Part shown: positions 11,621 through 23,361 of the stretch, in pieces
Numbering within the stretch: position 1 is the stretch's first letter
Layout: the number at the start of each line of letters is the position of its first letter
NCBI RefSeq assembly: GCF_003597395.2
Contig: NC_133772.1
Location: forward strand, 137,125,579-137,189,578
Direction of reading: 5' to 3'
From: Chelonoidis abingdonii
Lineage: Eukaryota > Chordata > Testudines > Testudinidae
DNA: 64,000 nucleotides
Made by a program: the position numbers and the translations under genes
Notes under the pieces: generated by a model
What the model saw: only the letters and a program-made list of their open reading frames with translations
Database searches by the model: none
Told to the model about the DNA's origin: nothing

Positions 11621-11861
11621 CTCTAGGAGACAATGCTGTACAACTCTCAATGAAAATGTAAGCTAATTCTTGATTCATAGTAAATCATTTGAAATGCATG
11701 ACTCAGTACTCTGCCATATTGTACTATATGCCAACATTAAATTAATGAGCCACAGATTATTCAATTAATAGCTACAATGTGTCTGAAAAAAAGCATGCCC
11801 TCCTACAAATTCTAAGTTTGCCTAGATTTCATAGACCTGCTTGTGACCTCTCACCACTTTG

Positions 11862-11932
11862 AAACCATAGTAATTGCTCTGAATTCAGTGGAGTTACTCC
11901 GGATTTGTAAATGAAACCAAAATCAGACCCTA
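11862..11932. repeat. MITE-like palindrome fragment
   Basis: Contains TCAGTGGAGTTACTCCGGAT, one arm of a dispersed hairpin repeat built around 'ggagttactcc.gattt'. Related pieces occur at 41595-41665, 45427-45512, 48275-48338, 55632-55712 and 56525-56600. Confidence 0.45.
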
Positions 11933-12625
11933 AATGTTATGCTAAATCAAGTTGAATTACTTGTGATTAGAAGCTTGCGCTTTATAAGATAAAAAGGCAG
12001 ATATGAGTTTTTCAAACACTTGCAATTAGCTTCCTCTGCAGGAACTATATTATTCTTCCTATAAAATAATGCCAGTTGCTTTGTTAGACTACGAAGCCTT
12101 TGTTCTCCAAAGCAAAGTAGGAATGTATGTGCGCTCTTATTTGGTGGAATACTGACAAGATTTTGTCAAGTAATATTAAATAGCAATCAGACGAAAATAA
12201 TGTGGCATTAAATAGTAACAGTGCTGCCAGTGCAACAAAAATGGATGATGTTATTGTTCTATTCTTGTTACATCAGGGGTTTTTGCAAAAATAAATTCAG
12301 TAAACAAGTTCTTTCAAATACACACACTAAGCACTCTAGAAAGGAAATCACTGATCATGTTGAGAAAATGCCCATTTAACTGAAAACAATCTCCTTCACT
12401 AAATCCAATAATTGATTTCAATAATGCCATCTGGCTGAGGTTTTAGTCAGGGTGCAGCTGGGATAGCCCCTCTTGAGCAGGCTATATCACTGTGCAGGCC
12501 TGACCATTTTACCCTCTTTCCTTCCTTGGACTGGCCTGGTTTCTAGAATGCTGAGCAGAGATGGCTGGAAACAAAGGCCATGACGGCTTGCTAGCCTGGT
12601 CACTGCCCCAAAGAACTTACTATCT
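11933..12625. other. No gene or recognised repeat
   Basis: No supportable feature. Confidence 0.4.
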
Positions 12626-12627
12626 TA

Positions 12628-12745
12628 GGCTCTGATCCTGCAAAGATTTATGAATGTGCACGACTTCACTCATCTGAGCAGCCAGCGGGACTACTGATGT
12701 GCATATAATCAAGAATGTGCATAAGTCTTTGCCCAGTTGAGGCCT
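12628..12745. repeat. MITE-like palindrome
   Basis: The left arm GGCTCTGATCCTGCAAAGAT and the right arm GTCTTTGCCCAGTTGAGGCC are imperfect complements, and inner arms around TGTGCACGACTT and TGTGCATAAGTC face each other. This is a non-coding hairpin repeat of about 118 bp. Confidence 0.5.
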
Positions 12746-12847
12746 AACTTGAGTACCATCATGACAGGGAAAGGGATTCACTCCTCCCCCACACCCTATA
12801 CACCTCTCTGGCCTCTAGGGGCTGGGGGAGAATCTCCCTGGCTCAAG

Positions 12848-13016
12848 AGCAGTATAGCTCAGTGGTTTAAGCATTGGCCTACTAACCCCAGGGTTATGAG
12901 TTCAGCCCTTGAGGGGGGCCACTTAGGGGTCTGGGGCAAAATCAGTACTTGGTTCTGCTAGTGGGGTTTGGACTTGATGATCTTTTTGGGGTCCCTTCCA
13001 GTTCTATGAGATAAAC
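12848..13016 (+). repeat. tRNA-derived SINE with CR1-like tail
   Basis: The head AGTATAGCTCAGTGGTTTAA carries an A box (TAGCTCAGTGGT), followed by a B-box-like GAGTTCAGCCC. The 3' part, GACTTGATGATC and GGTCCCTTCCAGTTCTATGA, matches the 3' tail of CR1 LINEs. A tRNA head on a CR1 tail is the known design of turtle SINEs mobilised by CR1, and is one of the stronger taxonomic clues in the window. Confidence 0.75.
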
Positions 13017-13239
13017 ATATGGTCATATACCTATTACATTATATAATTGGCTGTACAAACAAAGCAAGCTCTGATACTGGGAGTATGCTGGAGGCATGCT
13101 GGGGCTGGAGGGGCCATGTCTGTAGTGCATGGTCTGTTGGAGATTCTGGGCTGTGGCAGTTGGAGGTGCTCTGATTTATGCTGGGGGCTGCACTGGACCC
13201 CAGAATTCAAGCAGCACAAAGGTGGCTTAAAGCAATAAT

Positions 13240-13790
13240 CTAAATGGGAGGAGAAAGGAAAGGGAGGAGTAGAGTATGACACCAAGACTGTAGGAACAAG
13301 AGGATAGTGGAGTTATCTAGCATGAGGACTTGAGCGGAAAATGCGCAGTTCTGCTTTTACCATACAGAGTTTGGGCTGAGATGCAAGGGAGATGGCTGCA
13401 GATGAGACTGGAAACATATTGGGAGAGGTCAGGGATGACAAGATAGCTTTGGGAGTCATCAGAATAAAAGTCATTGAAGCCATGAGAGAATATGAAGTCT
13501 CCTAGAGACATGGTGTAAAGGGCAAAAAGATGGTGGCTAAAGATATAGCCCTGTGGATGTCAACAGGGAGCAGGAAGTGCATTCAACCACCAAGGGAGAT
13601 GGTGAAGGAGTGGCTGGAGACGTAGGAGGAGAACTGATCCAGCATGGAGTCATTATGGTCCAGCGAAAAGAGAGAACTAAGGTGGATGGAGTGGTCAGCT
13701 GTGTCAAAAATGTATGTCAAGGATGATGAGGCTGGAGAGAAGAACCTTGGGTTTGACTGGGAAGATGACATGTAAACTTAATGACACAGA
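13240..13790 (-). pseudogene. L2-like LINE reverse transcriptase relic
   Basis: Minus-strand translation between about 13771 and 13583 contains IFDTADHSIHLSSLFSL and LDQFSSYVSSHSFTISLG, matching the FDTVDH...LxWFxSYLxxR motif of L2/CR1-group reverse transcriptases. Further on (13511-13317) the frame reads FYSDDSQSYLV, a decayed version of the catalytic YADDTQLYL box in which the first aspartates survive. The two pieces are in different frames and the copy is dead. Confidence 0.7.
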
Positions 13791-13799
13791 CAGTATTAT

Positions 13800-14435
13800 A
13801 GGTTGTGTCACCTATGTGTATTATCAAGGTTGCCTGAAGCTTTCCATTCTAAGATCCTGTTTTCAGTTGCTTATATCTTATCTTGAATGGTTTATGCTTG
13901 GCAGAAGTTTTCTATGCCAGGTGTTTGTCTCAGGCTGAATATTTTGCGGGGAAAGGTCCAGCTGCTTCTCAGAATGAGTTTAAGGCCAAATACCTTGTTT
14001 TACCCATGTTAAAAAAATAATCTTAAAACCATTTGGAGCAGGATCTTGAAATTTGGCAAGGGGGTGGGGTCGTTCTTATGTCAGGAATGTGCCTTTTGCC
14101 ATTCGTGTGAAACTTGCCCAAGTTATAAGCCTCTGAAAAATCTCAGTTTGCGCATGCTCAGTAGAGGTTTGTTAGTTTGGCAGCTAAATTTTTAGAAGAT
14201 TCTGTCTGCAGTGATCATGTACCAGACTCTCTCAGCTCCTGCATGCCAACCTGACAGCACATGCGCCATTCCCAATTGTTCTGTTCTTCAGCACTCCTGC
14301 CTCGTTTAGTACACACAAACACACTGTGCTCTGAGAATGAATCAGGATTGTGTGGTACAGGAGGCTGTTGTCTGTAGGATCCCAATCTCTTTTGTTGCAA
14401 AAACTGGAAGGTGTTTAGTGAATGAAGCATTGGAA
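13800..14435. other. No gene or recognised repeat
   Basis: No supportable feature. Confidence 0.4.
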
Positions 14436-14439
14436 GGAG

Positions 14440-14600
14440 AAAAGATGGTCTCATGGGTAAGGCAGTTGAATGCTGCCCCAGAGAATTGGATTTCATCCCT
14501 GCCTCTGCCACAGAGTTCTTGTGTGATGCTAGGCAAGCCATTTAGACCAAAATTTTCACAGTTGAACACTATGTGTCTTCCTCATTTTCTGGGTGCCCAG
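14440..14600 (+). repeat. MIR-type SINE relic
   Basis: The order 'gtaaggcagttgaatg', 'ctgcctctgccacagag', 'tgtgtgatgctaggcaag' follows the MIR core ('ctggctctgccact...tgtgaccttgggcaagtca'). Confidence 0.55.
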
Positions 14601-15054
14601 CATGAGACATTTATCTTCTGTTTATCTATATAACTTGTCCTTTTATACTGCTATCCATCACTGTAGCATCTGAGTGCTTATCACATACAATCCATAGCAG
14701 CAGCAAAGTAGCTAATTAACGTCATGAAGTCTCTGGCACTTCTTTCGGTTCAGGATAAAAACTCTGCTTAGGGTAGGGATTTTTTGGGTTGGTTGGTTGT
14801 TTGGGTTTTTGAAAGATTTTAATAATTTGTTTTGGTTGGTGAGGGTTTAGGCATGGAAGAGTTTCAGTGTTACACTTGGTTTCAGATTTGCAGAAGTGCT
14901 GAGTACTCACATCTGCAGCTAATGTCAGTGGAAGCTGTGCTTTGCATGTATAAAGTGTTATAAAATGCCAAGAACTCTGAAAAAATCGTCCCCAAGTGTC
15001 CCAAATTGGACACCGAAAATTAGTGGAAAATATCTCTTGTGCCTCCAATCCCCA

Positions 15055-15175
15055 GCTGGATAATAATACTCCCCAATCTCACAGGGTATTGTGAAGACAA
15101 ATTCATTACTGTTTATGAAGCACTCAGATACCATGCTGAGAAGACCATAGAAATGCTCATGATGAAATTAAGAAT
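15055..15175 (+). repeat. MIR-type SINE tail
   Basis: GGATAATAATACTCCC followed by CACAGGGTATTGTGAAGA and 'tgtttatgaagcactcagata' matches the 3' part of MIR. Confidence 0.5.
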
Positions 15176-16295
15176 TTTGTATTGAGTGTAGGGTTTGGAT
15201 GTTGTGTGGTAAATAAGACCTCCAGCCACACACTGCATGAGAAAGATAAAAATAAGTATTGAATAACTACCCATTCTCTACAGGAGTCCTGTGGAAAAAA
15301 TAGTATGTGATCATATAACTAAAGACTATATCATAATACATACAGTCAAGGGGGCATTTCCTAACTTTTGAGTGCTTGACTTTGCAATCTTAATGTTCTT
15401 TTAACAAAAGGGGGAGGGGGCTGTTTGTATGTTATTTTTTTGAGTGATTTTTTGATGTAATTATTTATGTAGTGCCAAATTTATGACTAGTGCTTTACAG
15501 ACCTGTACAAAAGACAGATCCCTGCCTCATGCTTGATCTTAAGACTTATTTAAAGACAGTGGAGGCTGTGAGTGATAAACATCTCTAGATAACTCATTCA
15601 CTTTAATGGGAATTGCAGTTGCTCAAACCCAGATCAGATTTAACAGCATGGCAAATTGTTGATGAACAAAGGAGGGTGGCAGGCTCGGGAGGAAGAATAA
15701 TCATAACAGTAAGATATCAAGATAAGCTTTGTTATGCAACTTATTAATTGTCATTATTGCTGTTTGTACTACCTAGGAGCCAGAGTCATGAGACAGGACC
15801 CCACTCTGCTAGGTTCCTTTTTGTTCTTTTTTTCTTGTTTTATTTTAGATGTATTTTAAGTGAATGGGTTATTTGAGGAAATAAAGTTGGGAAAGAGACA
15901 AGAAGTAGAGGTTCATGCTCAAAGGCTCCCCAGAAGAAGCGAGCCTTACATATTTTGTAAGAATACACAAAATATACATCAATAGGACAAGGCTTAGTTA
16001 TAATCGACAATGGTGGACCTTAAAAACTGGTCAGTTGCCTCAGATGACTAAGAAATATCCGCAGCTAGATCATGTTAGTATTTGCAGCATTCAAGGCATT
16101 TCTTCTAGCAGCGAGTGTAGGACTGGAGTTGAACTATTTACCTAGGTAAAACTGTGACAATTTCCTGTAATATCCTGAACAAACCTTATTGAATTGAGTT
16201 AAACAGTATTGAATGAGGGCGAATATCTTTGGGTTCCATTGTATTAAACATGCAGTTGTGTATGTGTGATTGTGGAATTGTATGTACTTTCATGG
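15176..16295. other. Mostly unrecognised; MIR-like piece at 15465-15560
   Basis: The piece at 15465-15560 resembles the reverse complement of the reptilian MIR tail ('tagtgctttacagacctgtac...agatccctgcctca'). The remainder has no supportable feature. Confidence 0.35.
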
Positions 16296-16299
16296 GAAG

Positions 16300-17031
16300 G
16301 ATAAATAGGAGAACAACAGAGGGCGGGTAGGCAAATTCATTCAGAATGTGACCTCTCCGGAAAAGCCACCCCCGTGGAAAGGTGCACATACATAGTCCAG
16401 ACTGGATTCTCCTGGGACCCACAAACAAGGAAAGGGTTTTTGGATAAACAGCCTGATTTTAAACCGGCTCAACATTTAGCTAATGGATGGGCTCTCTGGT
16501 CTATGGAGAGCCCCAATCCGTAGCGTGGATTGGAAGGACTGGGTCTTCTGGGTGCTTGTTCTGAGCTGGAGCTGTGATGAACTTGTGACCACAAAACAAT
16601 TCCTTTGGGTCGGGTGTTGAAGGCCTGCTCCCGCCAGAGCCCACGTGAAGGGCGGGGTTAACTCTGGTGAGCTTATTAGCACATGTGTAGGTTCTTTTAT
16701 TCTTTTTAATGTGTGTTTTCTTTATAATGCTTTAGACCTAAAAAGCAGGTTTGCATAGGAAGTGTTGTGTGGTACCTTATAACTGCAGAAGTTACACCTG
16801 TAAACCATCTCTGAAGAGAAAGCAAGCAGGAGTCCTGGGCTACCTGTCTGAGCTGGAAAATACACAGTGCTGAGAGGGACCTGTGCAGCCTGGCAATATC
16901 CTGTTTGGAAGGGAGAAAAGCACAAATCTCCACCCAGAAAGGCAACAGCTGGGGAGCCAGAAGCCTGAGGGTGGATGCCCTTACTGGGCCCCTGAGGGGA
17001 AATACAGGTGCAGTTGCCCTGAACTGTGACA
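16300..17031 (+). mobile_element. LTR-like retroelement relic
   Basis: A block of near-average GC with LTR-like organisation. It has paired phrases on unequal Trp/Glu-rich chance frames, a G+C step at 'gcccacgtgaagggcggggttaac' split over 16630-16665, an AT-rich stretch before a poly(A)-like region near 16700-16740, and a terminal CTGTGACA ending in CA at 17031. The internal order resembles LTR repeats common in turtles, but I cannot place the left end or a target-site duplication. The two minus-strand frames of over 100 codons inside it overlap each other and show no known domain. Confidence 0.35.
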
Positions 17032-17034
17032 AAA

Positions 17035-17490
17035 AACAAACAAACACTATTTAGTTAGATACAGGGCAACTCATGTACAAACAGGCACCACTCATGGAAT
17101 GATGAGTTCCTGCATTCTCCTATTTCATGATCATTCCAATGAGAAATGCCTCAAAGGCCAGAGCATAGGTAACTGGTACAGGTAGGGAATGTCCAGGTTT
17201 CAATGGCACCTCCTATGTCAGACTAACACTGTCCAACTGGGGTCACAAGCTAACACAACTGCTGTAACCCTGCCTAACGCCAGGCTCAATTTAAGCTGAC
17301 TGGGGTATCTGTTACTCCTAGGTTCCCATGGAGAGATTTAGCAGGGCTGGGGGTATTTTTCCCAATTTTATCAATATTTTTTCTCCTGCTAGCCCAAGGT
17401 CCTGCCTACATGTGCTCAGCCACCCTACCTCCTCGCTATCAAGCACTGCTATCTGAGCATCTTCCTCCCCCCAGTTAGGGGCAGAGGTAG
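17035..17490. other. No gene or recognised repeat
   Basis: No supportable feature. Confidence 0.4.
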
Positions 17491-17491
17491 A

Positions 17492-17761
17492 GCTGGTTAG
17501 AAAATGGGTTGTTTTCTCCTCACAGAGTTTGACCTTTCAGATGAAAAATTCAACTTTTTGTTGGAAAACTGAAAATTGACACAGTGAAGTATTTTCAGCC
17601 AACAATTAACTTTAAAAAATAAAATCAGGTTTTGAGTTGTCTGATGAAAAAATCAAAACATTTTGGAGGGACGCAAACACATTCCACAACAGTGTTCAAT
17701 GTGTCGAAAGCCCAATTCTCTCTCTCAAAACGTTTCAATGAAAAATCTTTGACTAGTCCTA
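17492..17761. repeat. Foldback DNA element relic (AGCTGGT ends)
   Basis: It starts AGCTGGTTAGAAAATGGG and ends ATGAAAAATCTTTGACTAGT, an imperfect inverted repeat. The interior is rich in runs of GAAAA/TTTTC, typical of a reptilian palindromic DNA repeat with 'agctggtcaaaaa' ends. Related copies lie at 25195-25715, 41755-42500 and 52525-52910. Confidence 0.45.
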
Positions 17762-17979
17762 GCAGGAAGCTCCAGGACATCACTTCCTTCTATACCCACC
17801 ACTGCTTCTCCTCGCTGGCAGAGAGGCTCCTATGATTGCCACTGATCATCCAGGGTCTTATCTTGCTTCTCCCTTCCCAATCTTTGGGGGAATAAAGATC
17901 CTCTTACCCTCCCTTACTCCCCAGACAGAGGGCCTTCTGGCACCTAAGAGACAGCAGGTATGGGTTGTCCTAAGATCAC

Positions 17980-18107
17980 ATGCTGGAACAATTTTATAGT
18001 GGGGGTGCTGAGAGACATTGAACTGAACTGTAAACCCTGAATATAATGGGAACCACTTCAAGCCAGGAGGTGCGGCAGCAACCCTTGTTCCAGCACCTAT
18101 GCCTAAA
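17980..18107. repeat. MITE-like repeat (TTCCAGCACCTATG end)
   Basis: The right end GTTCCAGCACCTATG and the interior TATAGTGGGGGTGCTGAGAG match a dispersed reptilian repeat that I know by sight but cannot classify; a hAT origin is likely. The left end is uncertain. Confidence 0.4.
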
Positions 18108-18109
18108 AT

Positions 18110-18325
18110 AGGAGAAGGACGGGAGCAATTGATGTTGGAGGGATAGGTAAGAATGAGGTGAGAGATGGGATAAGGAAGAGGGAAACAGAATGGGGAAAAG
18201 ACTGGGGAGAAACTGGGGAAATGAGTGAGAGGGCATGACTGTGGGGGAATAATGAATGAGGCGAGGGTGAGCAGGGTGAATGAGTGTAGGGAAGAGAATG
18301 AATGAGAATAGCTGGACTGAATTCA
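18110..18325 (+). repeat. Purine-rich strand-asymmetric tract
   Basis: About 210 bp are strongly purine-rich on the plus strand (runs of GGGGAAA, GAATGAGGTGAGAG). The long minus-strand open frame over it is a by-product of this bias. Confidence 0.5.
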
Positions 18326-18329
18326 GAGG

Positions 18330-19890
18330 TGACTGAGAATGCAAAGTGGGAATAGATAGCAGATGTGTGAATGTGAAGGGAGAAGGCGCTGTGTTCCTAA
18401 TGACTAAACTGGTGCTCTCTTAGCCCGGCATTAGAAGAACCTTGCTCTCTACTACACTGTAAAGCAAGAGATTGAACAAACTGAGTCTATTCTACATAAA
18501 CGGAGGAGAAAAAAAAGTGTTTGGGAGGTGGGGGTGGGGGGTACACCAGAAACTAGGCAAAGCATGTTCCTCACAGGGCAATGTTTCTGTGAAAGGACCA
18601 GCATGGATTGTAACTTTTTCTAGCTACATATATACATACATTACACACACACACACACCTTTATTACAAATCCCCAAGCCAGGCAGTGCTCTGGAATGCT
18701 GGCCACTCAGCTGAATCTGTGCAGAACATTATACAGATCTACAGACCCTGGAATGACAGGGATTTTACAAGGGACATATACACATAAGACCCTGAAGCCT
18801 AATAAGGCAACCTTTTTCCTTTTGTTTAAAGACCTCGTAATTTATGTTTTTCATCATCTTACCAGGCAGAGAAGGGTGTTTACTTTTATTTGTTGATGCA
18901 GCAATTTGTAATGTATGTTGGAATCTGAGAGGTGACACACCTTATGGACTAAAGAGCAACCTCAAACACCTGGCAAATGAGGAGGAAAACTGGATAGGTA
19001 AAGGATGGACAACTTAAAATATCAGAGTTATTTTACAACCCCACCCCCCACTGTATTTAACATTCATGATCACAGAACACTTTGCAAGGAGGATCAATGA
19101 CAGGCAGAAATGAGGAAGGTAATGTTACTGCATGATTCAAAGAGGGGTGGGGAGCATCTGAATGGCTTAGAGGGAGGGGAAAAAAAGTGTGCCAGATAGA
19201 CAGGACAATACAAGAGAAACCCCCCCCAAATGCAGTGGGTTATGGGCTGGGAATGAAGAGGCATGAATGAGCCTAGTAGGCTCATTATGAAGTCAGGGAG
19301 GTATGGTGAAGCGAGTCCATGGAGAATCTAACATGATAAACTGTTTGTTCTTAATATAAGCACATTCATAAACCAATCTAAACGCCCAAGCTTGAGGGAG
19401 AACAGATACAGAAACCATGGTTTCCATTGTGTAGATGATGGAAATCATACCTGGAGATACTGATCCAGGTATAGTATCCTATCATATATTGTATAATGTC
19501 TCTTATTAACACTCTTCTCCCTAGGACACCCCAGCGTTGTCATTTATAAGGAAGCTCACAGTTCTTTCTGCAGATTGAGCTGGTTTTATTTTGTAATTAT
19601 ATACAACATGTCCCGTCTTGGATGGGCCTCACCTGGCTGAGGGCACTTGAAGAGCTCAGCACAACGGCTCCTACCCAATGCTCTACAATATTTATTCGCC
19701 GCCAAGAAAAATTGTATCAGCAACAAGATTAGAAATATCCTCGTGTAATAGAAACCCACAGGAAGTTTTTAAATTAAGGAACTTATTGGGATTTACCCTA
19801 CCTAGTCCCAGTGGGAAAAACTCCTTGTGTTTGTTTCTAATCCTAATTGCCATAGGTGAGGAACATTTGTCCTGTGGCCTGTACTCCAGA
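18330..19890. other. No gene; short CA microsatellite near 18640
   Basis: A short (CA)n run of about 16 bases lies near 18642-18658. Otherwise no supportable feature. Confidence 0.4.
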
Positions 19891-19894
19891 GATC

Positions 19895-20130
19895 AACTCT
19901 CAGCTCTCTGCCACAGACTTACAAGTCACTTATTCTCTCTGCACCTTAGTTCCCATCTATTAAATGGGTATAACAATAGTCCTTTACTCCCACGGTGTGC
20001 GTGTCTTGTCTCTTTCTGCCAGAAGGCACAGGAACTCCCACTGTATTCATACAGCACCTAGAACAACGGGACTTGCTCTTGCATGAGGCCTCTACATGCT
20101 ACCAGAGCACAATTAATAAAAAATAAGATG
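19895..20130 (+). repeat. MIR/CORE-SINE relic with reptilian tail
   Basis: 'Acaagtcacttattctctctgc', 'ccatctattaaatggg' and 'cataacagcacctag...' style phrases follow the MIR order (gtcacttaacctctctg, catctgtaaaatggg). The tail ends 'gaggcctctacatgctacc' plus an A-rich run. Confidence 0.6.
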
Positions 20131-20134
20131 ATCT

Positions 20135-20920
20135 AGGAATGATCATTAATAAGCTGAAACTTAATTGTATTTTTAAAATAAAATCTTATGAGCAAGTGGC
20201 CATTCAGACATGTTTAAATAAATCATCTCACCCTCAGAGGTCCTGGGTGCTGAGAGCTAAAAAAGCAGCTCCTGCATTTCTGAACAAATATCCAACACGA
20301 GGGCATATGTTCTCAGCAGACGTGTTAGTTCATTTTTTGTGTGTGTACCTTTTGTCACCTGCTGATTTACAGCAGGCAGGTCTGGGCCCTAACAGTGAAG
20401 AATTAAAGTTCATGCTTTCGCTCCAGTGTCCTGGCATCTCCTCTTGTTTTCATTCGAGATATACAAGTGCACTGATGATTATAAGTGGGGGGCAGCAGAT
20501 CTACAATTCTTCAAACTTTTTACAAGAAAAAAGTGCACGTTGCCTAATATGGGCTGCCTGAGGGGCTCTTTGCTTACAGTTGTAATTTTAAACAGAAGGC
20601 TCATGGGTTTTACCCCCTGCTTGATCCCATTTATTTCGCTACAGAGAAAATGTGGCAAAGTAGTTTTACTACTTAGCTGAGAGGGATGGACTTCCATGAA
20701 CTGATGAGACGCACTGGGTCAGGTTTGACAGTGCATTTGTCTACATCCCATCTGTACCTAGAAAAGGCCAGCTTCTGCTTTCAGTCACATTAGTGTAAAT
20801 GTGACATAAAAGGGCTGCCTGAGAGCAGAATCTGGCAACGGTTAAGTGGCTGGTATGTTTAGATCACAGCCTATCATGATGACCAATATTATCTCATTGT
20901 TTCCTTGTAATCCCTCCCTG
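20135..20920. other. No gene or recognised repeat
   Basis: Two overlapping plus-strand frames of 84 and 140 codons lack known motifs and splice support; I treat them as chance. Confidence 0.4.
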
Positions 20921-20924
20921 GTCT

Positions 20925-21090
20925 GTCTGTGTTCAGCTGTTGTCTCTTGTCCTGTGGTTAGACTGTAAGCACCTTGAGGCAGAGACTATTTTTGTGTGTG
21001 TGTTTGTAAGTGCCTAGCACAATGGGGTACTGGTCCATAACTAGGGTTCCCAGGTGCTGTTGCAATACAAATAATAAGTTATGATAATAG
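20925..21090 (+). repeat. MIR-type SINE tail
   Basis: GACTGTAAGCACCTTGAGGC, AGTGCCTAGCACAATGGGG and the final GCAATACAAATAATAA match the 3' half of the same SINE family as at 19895-20130. Confidence 0.6.
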
Positions 21091-21299
21091 CACCACAGCA
21101 TGTGGTTTTACACTTACGGACTGGATCCTGCAATGAGCGCCATGTGGGTGAACCTATGAGCCTCTTTACAGGAATGAAGCCTTGGGATGTATAACCCAAG
21201 AGTGAGATTTTCAAAGCCTATGCTTATGATCCTGACTATGATGCATGGAAGGACTATAATGCAATAAAGGCACTCTCTTTTACAGGGCAGCGTGGCCCA

Positions 21300-21908
21300 A
21301 TGGCCAGAGTCAATGGAACGGCCCTCCTTTATGGGGCTGTGTTGGCCTATTGGCCCACTGGGGAAGTGAGGCACCACCTAGGGGTGTGTGGTGCCAAAGG
21401 TAGGGGGACTCGGGCCCTCCCTGCTCCTCCAAGTCCCAGCCCAGGGCCCTGGCAGTGGCGAGGGTGCTCGCCATTGAGTCTGTGGGAATCCCCCCCAAAC
21501 ACACTATAATGTGTTCCCTGGTTCTCCAAGTGGAGCAAAGTCCTCTGGGCTGCTTCCTACCCTGTTTTCCTCAGCAGTGGTCCACGGTTCCCCTGGGCCT
21601 CTGGATCCTCGGCTGGTGCAGCTCCTGATGGCTCGGTCCATTCTCCAGGTTTTCCAGGCAGCCTGGAATCTGTCTGTAGCTCAATGCACCTTGGCTCTGT
21701 GGTTGGGGCCTGTAGCCACTCCCAGGACAGAGCCTGCAGTCTGCATCCTTCCCCTTCAGCAGCCTGCCCAGACTGAGTGAGGCTGCTTCCTTTTATAGCC
21801 TGCCTCCAGTCTGAGCATGCCCAGCAGAGTGGGGGGCGTGTCCTCCTCGCCCTGCAATGCGCAGTTAACCCCTCTGGGACCAGTGCAAGGTAAGTACACC
21901 CCGTCACA
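21300..21908 (-). mobile_element. Solo LTR-like element
   Basis: On the minus strand it begins TGTGACGGGGTGTACTTACC, and about 110 bp later has a strong TATA box, GCTATAAAAGG (plus-strand CCTTTTATAGC near 21791-21801). The GC-rich body has no retroelement genes beside it. The other end near 21300 is uncertain and no target-site duplication was found. Confidence 0.45.
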
Positions 21909-21911
21909 CAG

Positions 21912-22810
21912 CCCTTAATATAAAATGTTTCTCTTTTGTTTTTTGAGATTTTTTGTATTTATATCTCAATGCAGCTGGGAACTTATTGGCAATATCTGAT
22001 ATCAGATCTTCTCACACTATGCCATATGTTTACTGAGTGGTGTTTTGTAGAGACAGCTAGAATGTTAAAATTGGGTAGTGTATATAGCTCTATTCCCGCC
22101 ATTGTAGATTTACTTTCAAGAAAGCAAGACGTATCAATAAGCAAAGACGAGATCTAGCTAATAACTGCAGCTGATCAAGAAATTAATATTTCCCCCTCAC
22201 CTCCAAGACATTTTTTGACAAAAACGAATTTTTGTTTGCATTGCAATTTTTCACTATTTCCAAGGAAAATTAGAAATTTGTTTTTACAAAAAAAAAGCAT
22301 GGGTATGGGATTTTTTTTGTTATGAGTTGATGTGTGTGTGTATACATCAGAAAAAATGTGCAACAGAAACTTTCACTAGCTTTACTAATGGTTTGTTAAC
22401 ATGATTTGATTCTGGTAAGTATTTTAAAATAAATAGACAACTACAAATACAAGTCTGTTTCAGGCTCAGATATTTTTATGCTCAGATCATTCAGTGTCAA
22501 TCTTCTCCCATAATGGAACAATTCTATCTTGAAAGATGTATTTTCTTTACCTTCAATTCCCATCTTTTCCATTGAAGACAAGTCCTTACTCATCTCAAAA
22601 TGTGTATTGTTTAAATAAGAAAATATTTTGCAATATTCTACTTACATATTCCACTGATCCTTAGTGTATCAATAAATAAACACACCTTCATTGTAAAGTT
22701 ATATATACTCTAGTGTGGCTCAACTTAGTGCTAAGTAAACAGCAATAGCTTAGGGAGAGATTCAGGAAGGCTTTCTACATAGAAGACTTTAGAACATACT
22801 TAATTTTTTC
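21912..22810. other. No gene or recognised repeat
   Basis: AT-rich; no supportable feature. Confidence 0.4.
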
Positions 22811-22811
22811 T

Positions 22812-23360
22812 TAGATTCATAGGCCAGAAGGGACACTGCGATAATCTCGTCTGACCTCCTATATCATACAGGATATAAAACGTCCCCAAAATAATTCCCA
22901 GTAGAGGAAAATATCCACTCTTGATTTACAATTGTCAGTGATGGAGAATCCACCACAACCCTTAGAAAGTTGTTCAAATCGATAATTACATTTATTGTTG
23001 AAAATTTATGCCTTAATTCCAGTCTGAATTTGTCTAGCTTCAACTTCCAGCCAGTTCATGTTATACTTTTCTCTGCTATACTGAAAAGTTCATTATTAAA
23101 TATTTGTTCTCCATGTAAGTTCTTGCAGACTATAATTAAGTCACCCCTCAACCTTTTCATTGTTAAGCTAAATAGACTAAGTTTCTCAAGTCTATCACTA
23201 TAAGGCAGGTTTTCTAATCCTTTAATCGTTCTCATGGCTCTTCTCTGAACCCTCTCCAATTTTACAACCTCTTTCTTGAATTGTGGACACCAGAACTGGA
23301 CACAGTATTCCAGCAGCAGTCACACCACTGCCAAATAGAGAGGTAAAAAAACCTTTCTAC
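22812..23360 (-). mobile_element. CR1 LINE, 3' part
   Basis: The plus-strand phrase TTCATAGGCCAGAAGGGACA is the reverse complement of the CR1 3' tail. A minus-strand frame at 23259-23056 reads MERVQRRAMRTIKGLENLPY and LTMKRLRGDLIIVCKNLHG, the C-terminal end of CR1 ORF2 (usual form LERVQRRATKMIKGLEHLSY). The element is interrupted after 23360 and resumes at 24431. Confidence 0.85.
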
Positions 23361-23361
23361 A

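Noticed and set aside
11074..11678. Overlapping frames of 156 and 152 codons on both strands
   Set aside because: They lie within the GC-rich interior of a hAT MITE bounded by an 8-bp target-site duplication.
16706..17047. Two minus-strand frames over 100 codons
   Set aside because: They overlap in different frames inside an LTR-like relic and show no domain.
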